Part shown: positions 34,829 to 43,265 of the stretch, piece after piece
How positions within the stretch are numbered: position 1 is the stretch's first letter
Layout: each line of letters begins with the position of its first letter
From: an uncultured Eubacterium sp.
Lineage (GTDB): Bacteria; Bacillota; Clostridia; Oscillospirales; Acutalibacteraceae
Length of the DNA stretch: 64,000 nt
NCBI GenBank assembly: GCA_934512155.1
Contig: CAKSWS010000005.1
Location: 8,753 to 72,752 of the forward strand
Direction of reading: 5' to 3'
Notes under the pieces: model-generated
Databases searched by the model: none
Told to the model about the DNA's origin: nothing
Seen by the model: the letters and a program-made list of their open reading frames with translations, nothing else
Made by a program: the position numbers and the translations under genes

Positions 34829-35755
34829 ATGAATTATAAAGCAAAAAGTAAACTTAGCGAGTTTAACAAATTTTTATCTATTTTACTTGTTATCGCAATT
34901 ATTTTCCTTATTGTTGCCGTTGCATTAAACTTGGGTGATAAAGGCGCACCGGCAGATGCAAATAATGCGGCAGCTGAAGATGTTGTTACTATTGATGAAT
35001 TTAAAGCCGGCACATACGGCGGAGTTCAGTTTAACACAGTGGAAGATGTTGTTAATTATTATGTTGAGGCATATGATTATACAAAAACTTTAACAGAACC
35101 TTATACATATAACGGTGAACCTACAACTTGTTATAAGCTTATGGGTAACGAAGGTTTGGAAGTTAAAAATCTTCTTGTTGAAGGTAATTCAAACTCAATG
35201 CTTGATAACCTTGTTCCCGGTATCGTTGGCGGCTTGTTCCAAGGCGGCGTTAAAGGCCTTCCGCCAAGCGGCGGCCTTAACCCGGATATTGATACTGTTA
35301 CAGATGATAAAATTAACGTTTCAAAGTCATTGCTTACTCCTGATGATGTTTTGGCAGCAAACGTTGTTGATAACGGCGACGGTACAATTACTCTTACTAT
35401 TCAGCCTAAAGAAAAAATTCTTTCAATGCCTGCACAGGACTCACAGGGTCATTTCTTTAACACATTGGGCGATATCTCATCTGTTGTAGAATCTATCAGT
35501 GTTCTTTCGTTCTCTTCAGGTACAATTAATGATAACTTTGTTGTTGCTTATAAGGGCGGCTCAGGTGTTATTACTATTGATACTGCTACAAAGGAAATTA
35601 CAAAGGCAGATTACACAATGCTTGTTCATATTGATGTTCAGCATGCAAATGTTGCTGTTCTTAAAGATAAGAGCGCATCACTTGACATCGTTTATACAAA
35701 CCAATTCCCTGCTACTACAGAATATCTTAATGAAAAAGGTTTTGTAAAAGCATAA
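34829..35755 (+). CDS. Uncharacterised membrane-anchored extracellular protein
   Basis: A 308-residue protein I do not recognise. A short basic cytoplasmic start is followed by one membrane helix (about residues 15-36); the rest is predicted to be outside. The extracellular part is acidic and Val/Thr-rich, with a Gly/Pro-rich stretch at about 127-150 (VPGIVGGLFQGGVKGLPPSGG) and beta-type segments such as VDNGDGTITLTIQPKEK and GSGVITIDTATKEITKADYTMLVHIDVQ. The latter pattern, a lumenal/extracellular domain with a pair of long strands, might bind a hydrophobic ligand, but this is a guess. It has its own promoter and terminator and strong third-position U/A codon use like highly expressed neighbours. 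Confidence 0.8.
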   Translation: MNYKAKSKLSEFNKFLSILLVIAIIFLIVAVALNLGDKGAPADANNAAAEDVVTIDEFKAGTYGGVQFNTVEDVVNYYVEAYDYTKTLTEPYTYNGEPTTCYKLMGNEGLEVKNLLVEGNSNSMLDNLVPGIVGGLFQGGVKGLPPSGGLNPDIDTVTDDKINVSKSLLTPDDVLAANVVDNGDGTITLTIQPKEKILSMPAQDSQGHFFNTLGDISSVVESISVLSFSSGTINDNFVVAYKGGSGVITIDTATKEITKADYTMLVHIDVQHANVAVLKDKSASLDIVYTNQFPATTEYLNEKGFVKA

Positions 35756-35772
35756 TTAAACTCGCTTAAACG

Positions 35773-35804
35773 GCGCACCGATTTATCGGTGCGCTTTTGT
35801 TTTT
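35773..35804 (+). terminator. Terminator of the 34829-35755 gene
   Basis: 10-bp perfect stem GCGCACCGAT/ATCGGTGCGC with a 2-base centre, followed by TTTTGTTTTT. Confidence 0.9.
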
Positions 35805-35855
35805 ATAACTAAATTACTTCTTTTTAACAATGAGGCAAAAAAGTTATAAAAAATA

Positions 35856-35972
35856 AGTCCCTCTTGTTAAAGGGCAAAGTCGTGGAAGATGACAGGGGGA
35901 TTCAATTAAATAATGTTTAGCTTACAAGAATCTCTCCGTCAACACTGCGTGCTGCCATCTCTTGTTAAAAGT
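35856..35972. repeat. Degenerate palindromic (MITE/REP-like) intergenic element
   Basis: Within the 501-bp gap 35756-36256 an imperfect inverted repeat of about 117 bp has a left arm near 35857-35902 (CCCTCTTGTTAAAGGG and GACAGGGGGATT) and a right arm near 35929-35971 (AATCTCTCCGTCA, CTGCCATCTCTTGTTAAAAG). The arms read as diverged reverse complements. It resembles the AATCCCTCCGTCA-type repeats scattered in gut Clostridia. The rest of the gap holds a terminator at its start and the butyrate promoter at its end; I see no gene in it. Confidence 0.5.
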
Positions 35973-36151
35973 TTGTATAATCTAAATGTGAAAATACTAT
36001 GCAATATTGACAAAACGGACTAAAAGATTGTTAAAAATTACTCAATCACTGATTTTTGGCTTAACTGTGGGAAATTTTGTTTTTTTGTATTTGAAAAGTT
36101 GCACATATTAAGGCTTGAATATTTAGTTTATTTGGAATGTTTGCTGAATTT

Positions 36152-36169
36152 TTGTTAAATTATTGACAA
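36152..36169. promoter_or_regulatory. Candidate Rex operator of the butyrate operon
   Basis: TTGTTAA-ATTA-TTGACAA differs at one position from the clostridial Rex consensus TTGTTAANNNNTTAACAA. It overlaps the -35 box of the thl promoter (36163-36168), so a bound repressor would block RNA polymerase. Rex senses NADH/NAD+ and is known to control this pathway in Clostridium. Confidence 0.72.
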
Positions 36170-36191
36170 TCTGCAAAATTAAATGTATTAT
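36163..36191 (+). promoter_or_regulatory. Promoter of the thl-crt-hbd-bcd-etfBA operon
   Basis: TTGACA (36163-36168), 17-nt spacer, TATTAT (36186-36191); TATAAT in a second register overlaps at 36189-36194. An ACGCC/GGCGT hairpin lies in the leader at about 36212-36229. Confidence 0.8.
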
Positions 36192-36256
36192 AATAGCGTT
36201 GAAAATAATAAACGCCGAATAATAGGCGTGGATTAATTGAATGTGAGGTAATTATT

Positions 36257-37438
36257 ATGGCTAAAAAAATCGTTCTTGCAGGTGCTTGCCGTACGGCTAT
36301 AGGCACAATGGGCGGCACACTCAGCACAACTCCGGCAGTTGACCTTGGTTCTATCGTTATTAAGGAAGCTCTTAACAGAGCAGGCGTTCCTGCAGATAAA
36401 GTAGACCATGTTTATATGGGTTGCGTAATTCAGGCCGGTCAGGGTCAAAACGTTGCTCGTCAGGCTTCAATTAAAGCAGGTCTTCCTATTGAAACACCGG
36501 CTGTTACAATTAATGTTGTTTGCGGTTCTGGTCTTAATTGTGTTAACATGGCTGCACAAATGATTCAGGCAGGCGATGCAGATATTGTTGTTGCCGGCGG
36601 TATGGAAAATATGAGCATGGCTCCTTACGCTTTAAAGCAGGGTCGTTACGGCTACAGAATGGGCAATGCTCCAATGATTGATACAATGGTAAACGATGCT
36701 CTTTGGGATGCATTTAATGATTATCATATGGGTATTACAGCAGAAAATGTTTGCGAAAAATACGGAATTACCCGTGAAGAACTTGATGAATTTGCTGCAA
36801 ACAGCCAGCAAAAAGCAGAAAAAGCAATGGCTGAAGGTAAATTCAAGGATGAAATCGTTCCTGTTGAAGTTAAGAAAAAGAAAGAAACAATTGTTTTTGA
36901 TACAGATGAAGGTCCTCGTCCCGGCACAACAGCAGAAGGTCTTGCAAGACTTCGCCCGGCATTTAAGAAAGACGGTATTGTTACAGCAGGTAACTCTTCC
37001 GGTATTAATGACGGCGCAGCTGCAATCGTTGTTATGACAGAGGAAAAAGCAAAAGAATTAGGCGTTAAGCCAATGGCTACTTGGGTTGCAGGTGCTCTCG
37101 GCGGTGTTGACCCGGCTATTATGGGCGTAGGTCCTGTTGCATCAACAAAGAAAGTTCTTGCTAAAACAGGCATGACTATTGATGATATGGATTTAATTGA
37201 AGCTAACGAAGCATTTGCCGCTCAGTCTATAGCAGTAGGCAGAGATCTTAATTTTGACCTTTCAAAGCTTAATGTTAACGGCGGTGCAATCGCTCTCGGT
37301 CATCCGGTTGGCGCTTCAGGCTGTCGTATTCTTGTTACTCTTCTTCATGAGATGGAAAAAAGAGATGCAAAAACAGGTCTTGCAACACTTTGCATCGGCG
37401 GCGGTATGGGTTGTTCAACAATCGTTAAAAGAGATTAA
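36257..37438 (+). CDS. thl: Acetyl-CoA acetyltransferase (thiolase)
   Basis: A 393-residue biosynthetic thiolase that joins two acetyl-CoA to acetoacetyl-CoA, the first step of butyrate synthesis. [10 protein letters not shown] carries the nucleophile Cys89; [22 protein letters not shown] (catalytic His) and [10 protein letters not shown] (second Cys) are the other active-site blocks. GAGG lies 8 nt before the ATG. First gene of the six-gene butyryl-CoA operon; genes are 14-69 nt apart on one strand with strong ribosome sites. Confidence 0.97.
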   Translation: MAKKIVLAGACRTAIGTMGGTLSTTPAVDLGSIVIKEALNRAGVPADKVDHVYMGCVIQAGQGQNVARQASIKAGLPIETPAVTINVVCGSGLNCVNMAAQMIQAGDADIVVAGGMENMSMAPYALKQGRYGYRMGNAPMIDTMVNDALWDAFNDYHMGITAENVCEKYGITREELDEFAANSQQKAEKAMAEGKFKDEIVPVEVKKKKETIVFDTDEGPRPGTTAEGLARLRPAFKKDGIVTAGNSSGINDGAAAIVVMTEEKAKELGVKPMATWVAGALGGVDPAIMGVGPVASTKKVLAKTGMTIDDMDLIEANEAFAAQSIAVGRDLNFDLSKLNVNGGAIALGHPVGASGCRILVTLLHEMEKRDAKTGLATLCIGGGMGCSTIVKRD

Positions 37439-37457
37439 TTTTCAGAGGTAATATTTA

Positions 37458-38243
37458 ATGGAATTTATTAATTATGAGGTTGAGGGTGCAGTTGCGGTTT
37501 TAACTATTAACCGTCCAAAGGCTCTAAATGCATTAAACAGTGCTGTGCTTGATGAAATCAATGCAACACTTGACGGAATTGACTTGAATACCGTTCGTGC
37601 TTTGATTATCACCGGTGCAGGCGAAAAATCTTTTGTTGCCGGTGCGGATATTGCCGAAATGAGTACTCTTACTAAAGCAGAGGGTGAGGCTTTCGGTAAA
37701 AAAGGTAATGATGTTTTCAGAAAAATCGAAACTCTTCCTATTCCGGTAATTGCAGCTGTTAACGGCTTTGCACTTGGCGGCGGATGTGAAATTTCCATGG
37801 CTTGCGATATTAGAATTTGTTCTGAAAACGCTGTTTTCGGTCAACCTGAAGTTGGCTTGGGCATTACTCCCGGCTTCGGCGGCACACAAAGACTTGCAAG
37901 AACAGTTGGCGTGGGAATGGCTAAACAGTTAATTTACACAGCAAGAAATATTAAATCAGCAGAGGCTCTTCGCATCGGTCTTGTAAATGCGGTTTATCCT
38001 ATTGATGAACTTATGCCGGCTGCAAAGAAAATGGCTTCAATCATTGCATCAAACGCACCTATTGCCGTTCGTAATTGCAAAAAGGCTATTAACGACGGCT
38101 TGCAGGCAGACATAGATAAAGCAGTTGAAATTGAAGAAAAACTTTTCGGCGACTGCTTTGAAACAGAAGACCAAAAATACGGAATGGCATTTTTCCTTGA
38201 CAGAAACAAGGAAAAAGTTAAAGAACCTTTCCAAAACAAATAA
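37458..38243 (+). CDS. crt: 3-hydroxybutyryl-CoA dehydratase (crotonase)
   Basis: A 261-residue enoyl-CoA hydratase/crotonase that dehydrates 3-hydroxybutyryl-CoA to crotonyl-CoA. NRPKALNALN, FVAGADIAEM (oxyanion loop), GFALGGGCEISMACDIRICSENAVFGQPEVGLGITPGFGGTQRLAR contain both catalytic Glu positions of the family (in GGGCE and GQPEVGLG). The size is standard. Second gene of the operon, 19 nt after thl. Confidence 0.96.
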   Translation: MEFINYEVEGAVAVLTINRPKALNALNSAVLDEINATLDGIDLNTVRALIITGAGEKSFVAGADIAEMSTLTKAEGEAFGKKGNDVFRKIETLPIPVIAAVNGFALGGGCEISMACDIRICSENAVFGQPEVGLGITPGFGGTQRLARTVGVGMAKQLIYTARNIKSAEALRIGLVNAVYPIDELMPAAKKMASIIASNAPIAVRNCKKAINDGLQADIDKAVEIEEKLFGDCFETEDQKYGMAFFLDRNKEKVKEPFQNK

Positions 38244-38259
38244 TTAGGAGGATATAATA

Positions 38260-39099
38260 ATGAAAGTTGGTATTATCGGCGCAGGAACAATGGGTTCCGG
38301 CATTGCACAGGCATTTGCACAGGTTGAAGGCTACGAAGTAGTACTTTGCGATATTAATGACGAATTTGCGGCAAACGGCAAAGCTAAAATTGCAAAAGGC
38401 TTTGAAAAAAGAATTGCAAAAGGCAAAATGGACCAAGAAAAAGCAGACGCTATTCTTGCAAAAATTACAACAGGTACAAAGGAAATTTGCACAGATTGTG
38501 ATTTAATTGTTGAAGCTGCTCTTGAGGTTATGGATGTTAAAAAGCAAACATTTAAAGAATTGCAGGATATTGTTAAGCCTGAATGTATGTTTGCAACAAA
38601 CACATCTTCTCTTTCAATTACAGAAATCGGTGCAGGACTTGACAGACCGCTTATTGGCATGCATTTCTTTAACCCGGCTCCTGTTATGAAGCTTGTTGAA
38701 GTTATTGCCGGTGCAAATACACCTGCAGAAATGGTTGCAACAATTAAAAATATTGCAACAGAAATCGGCAAAACTCCTGTTGAAGTTAATGAAGCACCCG
38801 GTTTTGTTGTAAATAGAATTCTTATTCCTCTTATTAACGAGGGTATTACGGTTTACGAAATGGGCATTGCAAGTGTTGAAGATATTGACACTGCAATGAA
38901 ACTTGGTGCAAATCATCCTATGGGTCCTCTTGAATTGGGCGACTATGTAGGTCTTGACATTGTTCTTGCTATTATGGAAGTAATTTATGCCGAAACAGGC
39001 GATCCTAAATATCGCCCTGCAACTCTTCTTAAAAAGATGGTTCGTGCAGGCAAGTTAGGTCGCAAAACAGGCGTTGGATTCTACGATTATACAAAATAA
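38260..39099 (+). CDS. hbd: 3-hydroxybutyryl-CoA dehydrogenase
   Basis: A 279-residue enzyme that reduces acetoacetyl-CoA to 3-hydroxybutyryl-CoA with NAD(P)[12 protein letters not shown] is the dinucleotide-binding motif, [16 protein letters not shown] holds the catalytic His and its surroundings, and [12 protein letters not shown] starts the C-terminal dimerisation domain. It uses TTAGGAGG as ribosome site. A hairpin without a T-tract follows in the 69-nt gap before bcd. Confidence 0.97.
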   Translation: MKVGIIGAGTMGSGIAQAFAQVEGYEVVLCDINDEFAANGKAKIAKGFEKRIAKGKMDQEKADAILAKITTGTKEICTDCDLIVEAALEVMDVKKQTFKELQDIVKPECMFATNTSSLSITEIGAGLDRPLIGMHFFNPAPVMKLVEVIAGANTPAEMVATIKNIATEIGKTPVEVNEAPGFVVNRILIPLINEGITVYEMGIASVEDIDTAMKLGANHPMGPLELGDYVGLDIVLAIMEVIYAETGDPKYRPATLLKKMVRAGKLGRKTGVGFYDYTK

Positions 39100-39111
39100 A
39101 AACGGTTTTTC

Positions 39112-39141
39112 GGCATCTGCCCGTTAATTTGAGCAGGTGCC
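39112..39141 (+). other. Intercistronic hairpin between hbd and bcd
   Basis: GGCATCTGC (39112-39120) pairs with GCAGGTGCC (39133-39141), 9 bp with one G-T, loop 12 nt. No T-run follows, so it is not a terminator; it may be an RNA processing or stability element that sets unequal levels of the two halves of the operon. Confidence 0.5.
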
Positions 39142-39168
39142 TTAACCCTGTTTAAGGAGGATATATTG

Positions 39169-40323
39169 ATGGATTTTATGTTAAGTAAAGAACATGAAAT
39201 GGCAAAAAAATTATTCAGCGATTTTGCTGAAAATGAAGTGAAGCCTCTTGCTATTGAAACAGATGAAACAGAACAGTTCCCAAGAGAAACAGTTTCAAAA
39301 ATGCAAAAAATCGGCTTTATGGGAATTCCTGTTCCAAAAGAATACGGCGGTCAGGGTTGTGATGCTTTAACTTATGTTATGTGTGTTGAGGAACTTTCAA
39401 AGGTTTGTGCAACAACAGGCGTTATTGTTTCTGCTCACACTTCGCTTTGTTGCGACCCTATTCTTACTTACGGTACAGAAGAGCAGAAAGAAAAATATTT
39501 AAAACCCCTTGCAAGCGGTGAAATGCTTGGTGCATTTGCCCTTACAGAACCGGGTGCAGGCACAGACGCCCAGGGTGCACAAACAAAAGCTGTGCTTGAT
39601 GGCGACGAATGGGTTTTAAACGGCTCAAAGTGCTTTATTACAAACGGTAAGGAAGCAGATATTTATATTGTTATTGCAGTTACCGATATTGTTGAGGATA
39701 AGCGTGGAAGAAAGAAAAAATTATTCAGCGCATTTATCGTTCCTAAAACAGCTCCGGGCTTTGAATTCGGCGCTAAGGAAAAGAAAATGGGTATCAGGGG
39801 TTCTTCAACCTATGAATTGATTTTCCAAGATTGCAGAATTCCTAAAGAAAATATTCTCGGCCCTCAAGGTAAAGGCTTTGGCATTGCAATGCATACCCTT
39901 GACGGTGGACGTATCGGTATTGCCGCTCAGGCTCTCGGTATTGCTGAGGGTGCTCTTGACCGTGCTGTTGAATATGTTAAGGAAAGAAAGCAGTTTGGCA
40001 GAGCAATAGGTGCTTTTCAGAATACTCAATTCCAGCTTGCAAATATGGCAACACAGGTTGAAGCAGCAAAAATGCTTGTTTACAAGGCTGCTTTGGCTAA
40101 GCAAAATCAAAAGGTTTATTCTGTTGAAGCGGCAAAAGCAAAACTTTTTGCGGCAGAAACAGCAATGGATGTAACAACAAAAGCAGTTCAGCTTCTCGGC
40201 GGTTACGGCTATATTCGTGAATATGAAGTTGAAAGAATGATGCGTGATGCAAAGATTACCGAAATTTATGAAGGTACTTCAGAGGTTCAAAGAATGGTAA
40301 TCAGCGGCGATTTATTAAAGTAA
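39169..40323 (+). CDS. bcd: Butyryl-CoA dehydrogenase
   Basis: A 384-residue acyl-CoA dehydrogenase flavoprotein that reduces crotonyl-CoA to butyryl-CoA; with EtfAB it can couple this to ferredoxin reduction by electron bifurcation. AFALTEPGAGTDAQG and KCFITNG are FAD/substrate contacts, GGRIGIAAQALGIAEGALD is the second signature, and the catalytic base is Glu368 in IYEGTSEVQR, as in butyryl-CoA dehydrogenases. The start is ATG 39169, 8 nt after AAGGAGG. Fourth gene of the operon and directly followed by etfB and etfA. Confidence 0.97.
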   Translation: MDFMLSKEHEMAKKLFSDFAENEVKPLAIETDETEQFPRETVSKMQKIGFMGIPVPKEYGGQGCDALTYVMCVEELSKVCATTGVIVSAHTSLCCDPILTYGTEEQKEKYLKPLASGEMLGAFALTEPGAGTDAQGAQTKAVLDGDEWVLNGSKCFITNGKEADIYIVIAVTDIVEDKRGRKKKLFSAFIVPKTAPGFEFGAKEKKMGIRGSSTYELIFQDCRIPKENILGPQGKGFGIAMHTLDGGRIGIAAQALGIAEGALDRAVEYVKERKQFGRAIGAFQNTQFQLANMATQVEAAKMLVYKAALAKQNQKVYSVEAAKAKLFAAETAMDVTTKAVQLLGGYGYIREYEVERMMRDAKITEIYEGTSEVQRMVISGDLLK

Positions 40324-40337
40324 GGAGGGGTTGAATA

Positions 40338-41123
40338 ATGAAAATAGTAGTTTGTATTAAGCAGGTTCCGGATACAAAGGGCGGCGTTCAGTTTAACCCT
40401 GACGGTACTTTAAACAGGGGTGCAATGCTTACAATTATGAACCCTGATGATAAGGCAGGTTTGGAAGCTGCTCTTCGTATAAAAGATGAAATGGGTGCAG
40501 AGGTTACGGCTTTAACAATGGGTCTTCCAAAGGCAGAAGAGGTGCTTCGTGAAGCAATGGCAATGGGTGCCGATAACGGTATTCTTGTAACAGACAGAGT
40601 TCTCGGTGGTGCCGATACTTGGGCAACATCCACAACTATTGCAGGTGCACTTCGTAATATTGATTATGATTTGATTATTACAGGTCGCCAGGCTATTGAC
40701 GGAGATACGGCACAGGTTGGTACTCAAATTGCCGAGCATTTGGGAATTCCTGTAATTTCTTATGCCGAAGATATTAAAATTGACGGTGAATTTGTTGTTG
40801 TTAAGCGTCAGTTTGATGACAGGTATCATATGTTAAAGGCTAAAATGCCTTGCGCAATTACTGCTCTTTCAGAGCTGAATGAGCCTAGATATATGACTCC
40901 GGGCGGAATTTTTGACGCCTATAAAAAAGAAATTACCGTTTGGGGCAGGGCAGACCTTAAAGATGTTGATGATTCAAACATCGGTCTTAACGGCTCTCCG
41001 ACAAAAATCGCAAAGGCTTCAGATAAGGTGAGAAAAGGTGCAGGCGAAACAGTTACTCCGGATTCACCTAAAGAAGCTGTAGACTATATTATGGAAAAAC
41101 TTGCTGAAAAGCACGTTATCTAA
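40338..41123 (+). CDS. etfB: Electron transfer flavoprotein beta subunit
   Basis: A 261-residue ETF beta subunit (KIVVCIKQVPDTKG start, ALTMGLPKAEEVLREAMAMGAD, IITGRQAIDGDTAQVG, the last being a conserved FAD/AMP-site motif). With EtfA it takes electrons from NADH and, in the clostridial complex, bifurcates them to ferredoxin and Bcd. The conserved bifurcating-type pattern cannot be proven by eye, but the coupling to bcd favours it. AAGGAGGGG ribosome site; 14 nt after bcd. Confidence 0.96.
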   Translation: MKIVVCIKQVPDTKGGVQFNPDGTLNRGAMLTIMNPDDKAGLEAALRIKDEMGAEVTALTMGLPKAEEVLREAMAMGADNGILVTDRVLGGADTWATSTTIAGALRNIDYDLIITGRQAIDGDTAQVGTQIAEHLGIPVISYAEDIKIDGEFVVVKRQFDDRYHMLKAKMPCAITALSELNEPRYMTPGGIFDAYKKEITVWGRADLKDVDDSNIGLNGSPTKIAKASDKVRKGAGETVTPDSPKEAVDYIMEKLAEKHVI

Positions 41124-41138
41124 AAGGAGGAGAAGAAA

Positions 41139-42185
41139 ATGATTACAGAAAATATTGAACAGTATAGAGGCGTTTACATTTTCGCTCAGCAGGTAGATAA
41201 CGAAATCAATTCTATTGCTTTTGAACTTTTGGGAAAAGCACGTGAATTGGCAGCAGATTTAAATGAAGAGGTTACTGCTGTTCTTTTGGGATATAATGTA
41301 AAAGGCTTGGCAGATGAACTTGCAAAATACGGCGCAGATAATGTTATTGTTGTAGATAATCCTGTTCTTGATGTTTACAGAACAGAGCCTTACACACAGG
41401 CACTTGCCGCTGTTATTAATGAATACAAGCCGGAAATTATGCTTGTTGGTGCTACTGCAATCGGCAGAGATTTAGGACCTCGTGTTTCCGCAAGAGTAGG
41501 CACAGGCTTAACGGCTGACTGTACAGTGCTTGAAATCGGCGATTTTCCGCTTAATCCCCTTCCAAACAGAGAGCAAAAGCACAATCAGCTTCTTATGACC
41601 CGTCCTGCATTCGGCGGTAATACAATCGCAACTATTGCTTGCCCGGATAACAGACCTCAAATGGCAACTGTTCGTCCCGGCGTTATGCAAAAAATAGAGC
41701 CTAATGAAGCTGCAAAGGCAAACGTTATTGAATTTAATCCTACACTTGAAGAAAATAATTGCTACGTTGAAATTCTTGATGTTGTTAAGGCTGTTTCAAA
41801 CACAGTTGACATTCAGGAAGCAAAAATTCTTGTTTCCGGCGGTCGTGGCGTAGGCAGTAAGGAAAACTTTAAACTTCTTCAGGATTTGGCAGACGCAATC
41901 GGCGGCACTGTTTCTTGTTCAAGAGCTGCTGTTGATAACGGTTGGCTTCCAAAGGATTTGCAGGTTGGTCAAACAGGCAAAACCGTTCGTCCTAACGTTT
42001 ATTTTGCAATCGGAATCAGCGGTGCTATTCAGCACACATCGGGCATGGAAGAATCAGATATTATTATTGCAATTAATAAAGACGCTTCCGCTCCGATTTT
42101 TGATGTTGCCGATTACGGTATTGTAGGCGATTTGAACAAAATTGTTCCAATGCTTACAGAGGCATTAAAGGCACAGGCTGAATAA
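41139..42185 (+). CDS. etfA: Electron transfer flavoprotein alpha subunit
   Basis: A 348-residue ETF alpha subunit. The N-terminal domain contains MLVGATAIGRDLGPRVSARVGTGLTADCT; the C-terminal FAD domain contains LVSGGRGVGSKENFKLL, SRAAVDNGWLPKDLQVGQTGKTVRPNVYFAIGISGAIQH and APIFDVADYGIVGD, all ETF-alpha signatures. Last gene of the butyryl-CoA operon. The final step to butyrate (But or Ptb-Buk) is not in this window. Confidence 0.97.
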   Translation: MITENIEQYRGVYIFAQQVDNEINSIAFELLGKARELAADLNEEVTAVLLGYNVKGLADELAKYGADNVIVVDNPVLDVYRTEPYTQALAAVINEYKPEIMLVGATAIGRDLGPRVSARVGTGLTADCTVLEIGDFPLNPLPNREQKHNQLLMTRPAFGGNTIATIACPDNRPQMATVRPGVMQKIEPNEAAKANVIEFNPTLEENNCYVEILDVVKAVSNTVDIQEAKILVSGGRGVGSKENFKLLQDLADAIGGTVSCSRAAVDNGWLPKDLQVGQTGKTVRPNVYFAIGISGAIQHTSGMEESDIIIAINKDASAPIFDVADYGIVGDLNKIVPMLTEALKAQAE

Positions 42186-42198
42186 TATGTAAAACAAA

Positions 42199-42226
42199 AA
42201 ACCACTTCTTATGAAGTGGTTTTTTT
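42199..42226. terminator. Bidirectional terminator between etfA and the asparaginase gene
   Basis: 10-bp stem AAACCACTTC/GAAGTGGTTT with a 4-nt loop, T-rich on both strands. Confidence 0.92.
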
Positions 42227-42245
42227 ATCTGAGAAAATCAAAATT

Positions 42246-43199
42246 TTATTCGACTGCATCTCCACCTAATGATTTTAACATAAAATCATTAATGGGCAAG
42301 TTGTTGTCGGTTGCAATCCATAATTTAATATATGCCGAAATAAACGTTGTTTTAGGTAAAATTATTATTTTGCATTTTTCATATTCTTTTGCGCTTTCAT
42401 AAAAAAATTTATTGTCAAAGCCAACAAGATAAACGGTGTTGTTTTGTGTAAAGTTGATAAAATTATTGTCTTTTGTGGGCAATGTTCCGGAATGATAACT
42501 TTGAATTAAGTATATTTTGTTTTCATCGGCAAATTTCATACCCGGATGAGCGGTTATAATATTGATATTGCTGTGTTCGTTAAGCATTATGTTTTTCGGC
42601 GGAAAAATTTCATCGGCTTTTTCCGAATATTTGTTGTTTTTTATAAATTTGCCGTTTTTTATTATACCGTAATATTTGTTGTTGATACTGAAAAGATCAT
42701 CGCAAAATTCATTGTGTGCAAGCAGTCTTGTTCCACGGTGAATATAAATTCTTTCGTTGCTGTTTTTATAGCAAACAAAAACGCCTTTTCCGCTTTTTTG
42801 CAAAATAAAATCAACTGCGCCCTTAAAGTTGTCGTTGCCGTTTGTGCGGTCATCGTTTAACGGGTGATTTGCACTTACAAAAACAATAGGTACGGTGTTG
42901 TTGCCTGTTGCGTATGACACTGCGGCGGCAGAGTATTGCAAGCTGTCTGTTCCGTGGGCAATAATAATGCCGTCAAAACTATCTTTGTTTTCTTCTACGC
43001 ATTTTATAAGGGCGGTTATGTTGTTGCCGTTGTTGTTTTCACTCAGTTCAAAATACGGCTGTATTGCTTCAAAAATAATGCCGCTTTTGTTATAATAGTT
43101 TTCTATCAGCAGTCGCTTGCTGTTTTCATTTGTGCTTATTACTCCGTTTTCGGCGGCACTGCCGATAGTTCCGCCTGTAAAAATAACAAGAATTTTCAT
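42246..43199 (-). CDS. Asparaginase
   Basis: A 317-residue amidohydrolase of the asparaginase/glutaminase family. ILVIFTGGTIGS carries the first catalytic Thr and IIAHGTDSLQYSAAAVSY the second Thr-Asp pair. There is no signal peptide, so it is the cytoplasmic type I form that hydrolyses Asn to Asp and ammonia. The middle region is Asn/Lys-rich and rather diverged from textbook members. AGGTGA precedes the ATG. Single gene, divergent from ylmH. Confidence 0.9.
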   Translation of the reverse strand: MKILVIFTGGTIGSAAENGVISTNENSKRLLIENYYNKSGIIFEAIQPYFELSENNNGNNITALIKCVEENKDSFDGIIIAHGTDSLQYSAAAVSYATGNNTVPIVFVSANHPLNDDRTNGNDNFKGAVDFILQKSGKGVFVCYKNSNERIYIHRGTRLLAHNEFCDDLFSINNKYYGIIKNGKFIKNNKYSEKADEIFPPKNIMLNEHSNINIITAHPGMKFADENKIYLIQSYHSGTLPTKDNNFINFTQNNTVYLVGFDNKFFYESAKEYEKCKIIILPKTTFISAYIKLWIATDNNLPINDFMLKSLGGDAVE

Positions 43200-43231
43200 T
43201 TAATCACCTATTAGAATTATACACATAATTG

Positions 43232-43259
43232 TTGAAAAAACAAATATTTGTGTTATATT
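43232..43259 (+). promoter_or_regulatory. Promoter of ylmH giving a probable leaderless transcript
   Basis: TTGAAA (43232-43237), 16-nt spacer, TATATT (43254-43259) with a TGn extension. The expected start of transcription coincides with the ATG at 43266. Confidence 0.6.
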
Positions 43260-43265
43260 AATTGT

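Noticed and set aside
35912..36022. 36-codon open frame in the gap before thl
   Set aside because: It lies inside the degenerate inverted repeat and has no ribosome site.
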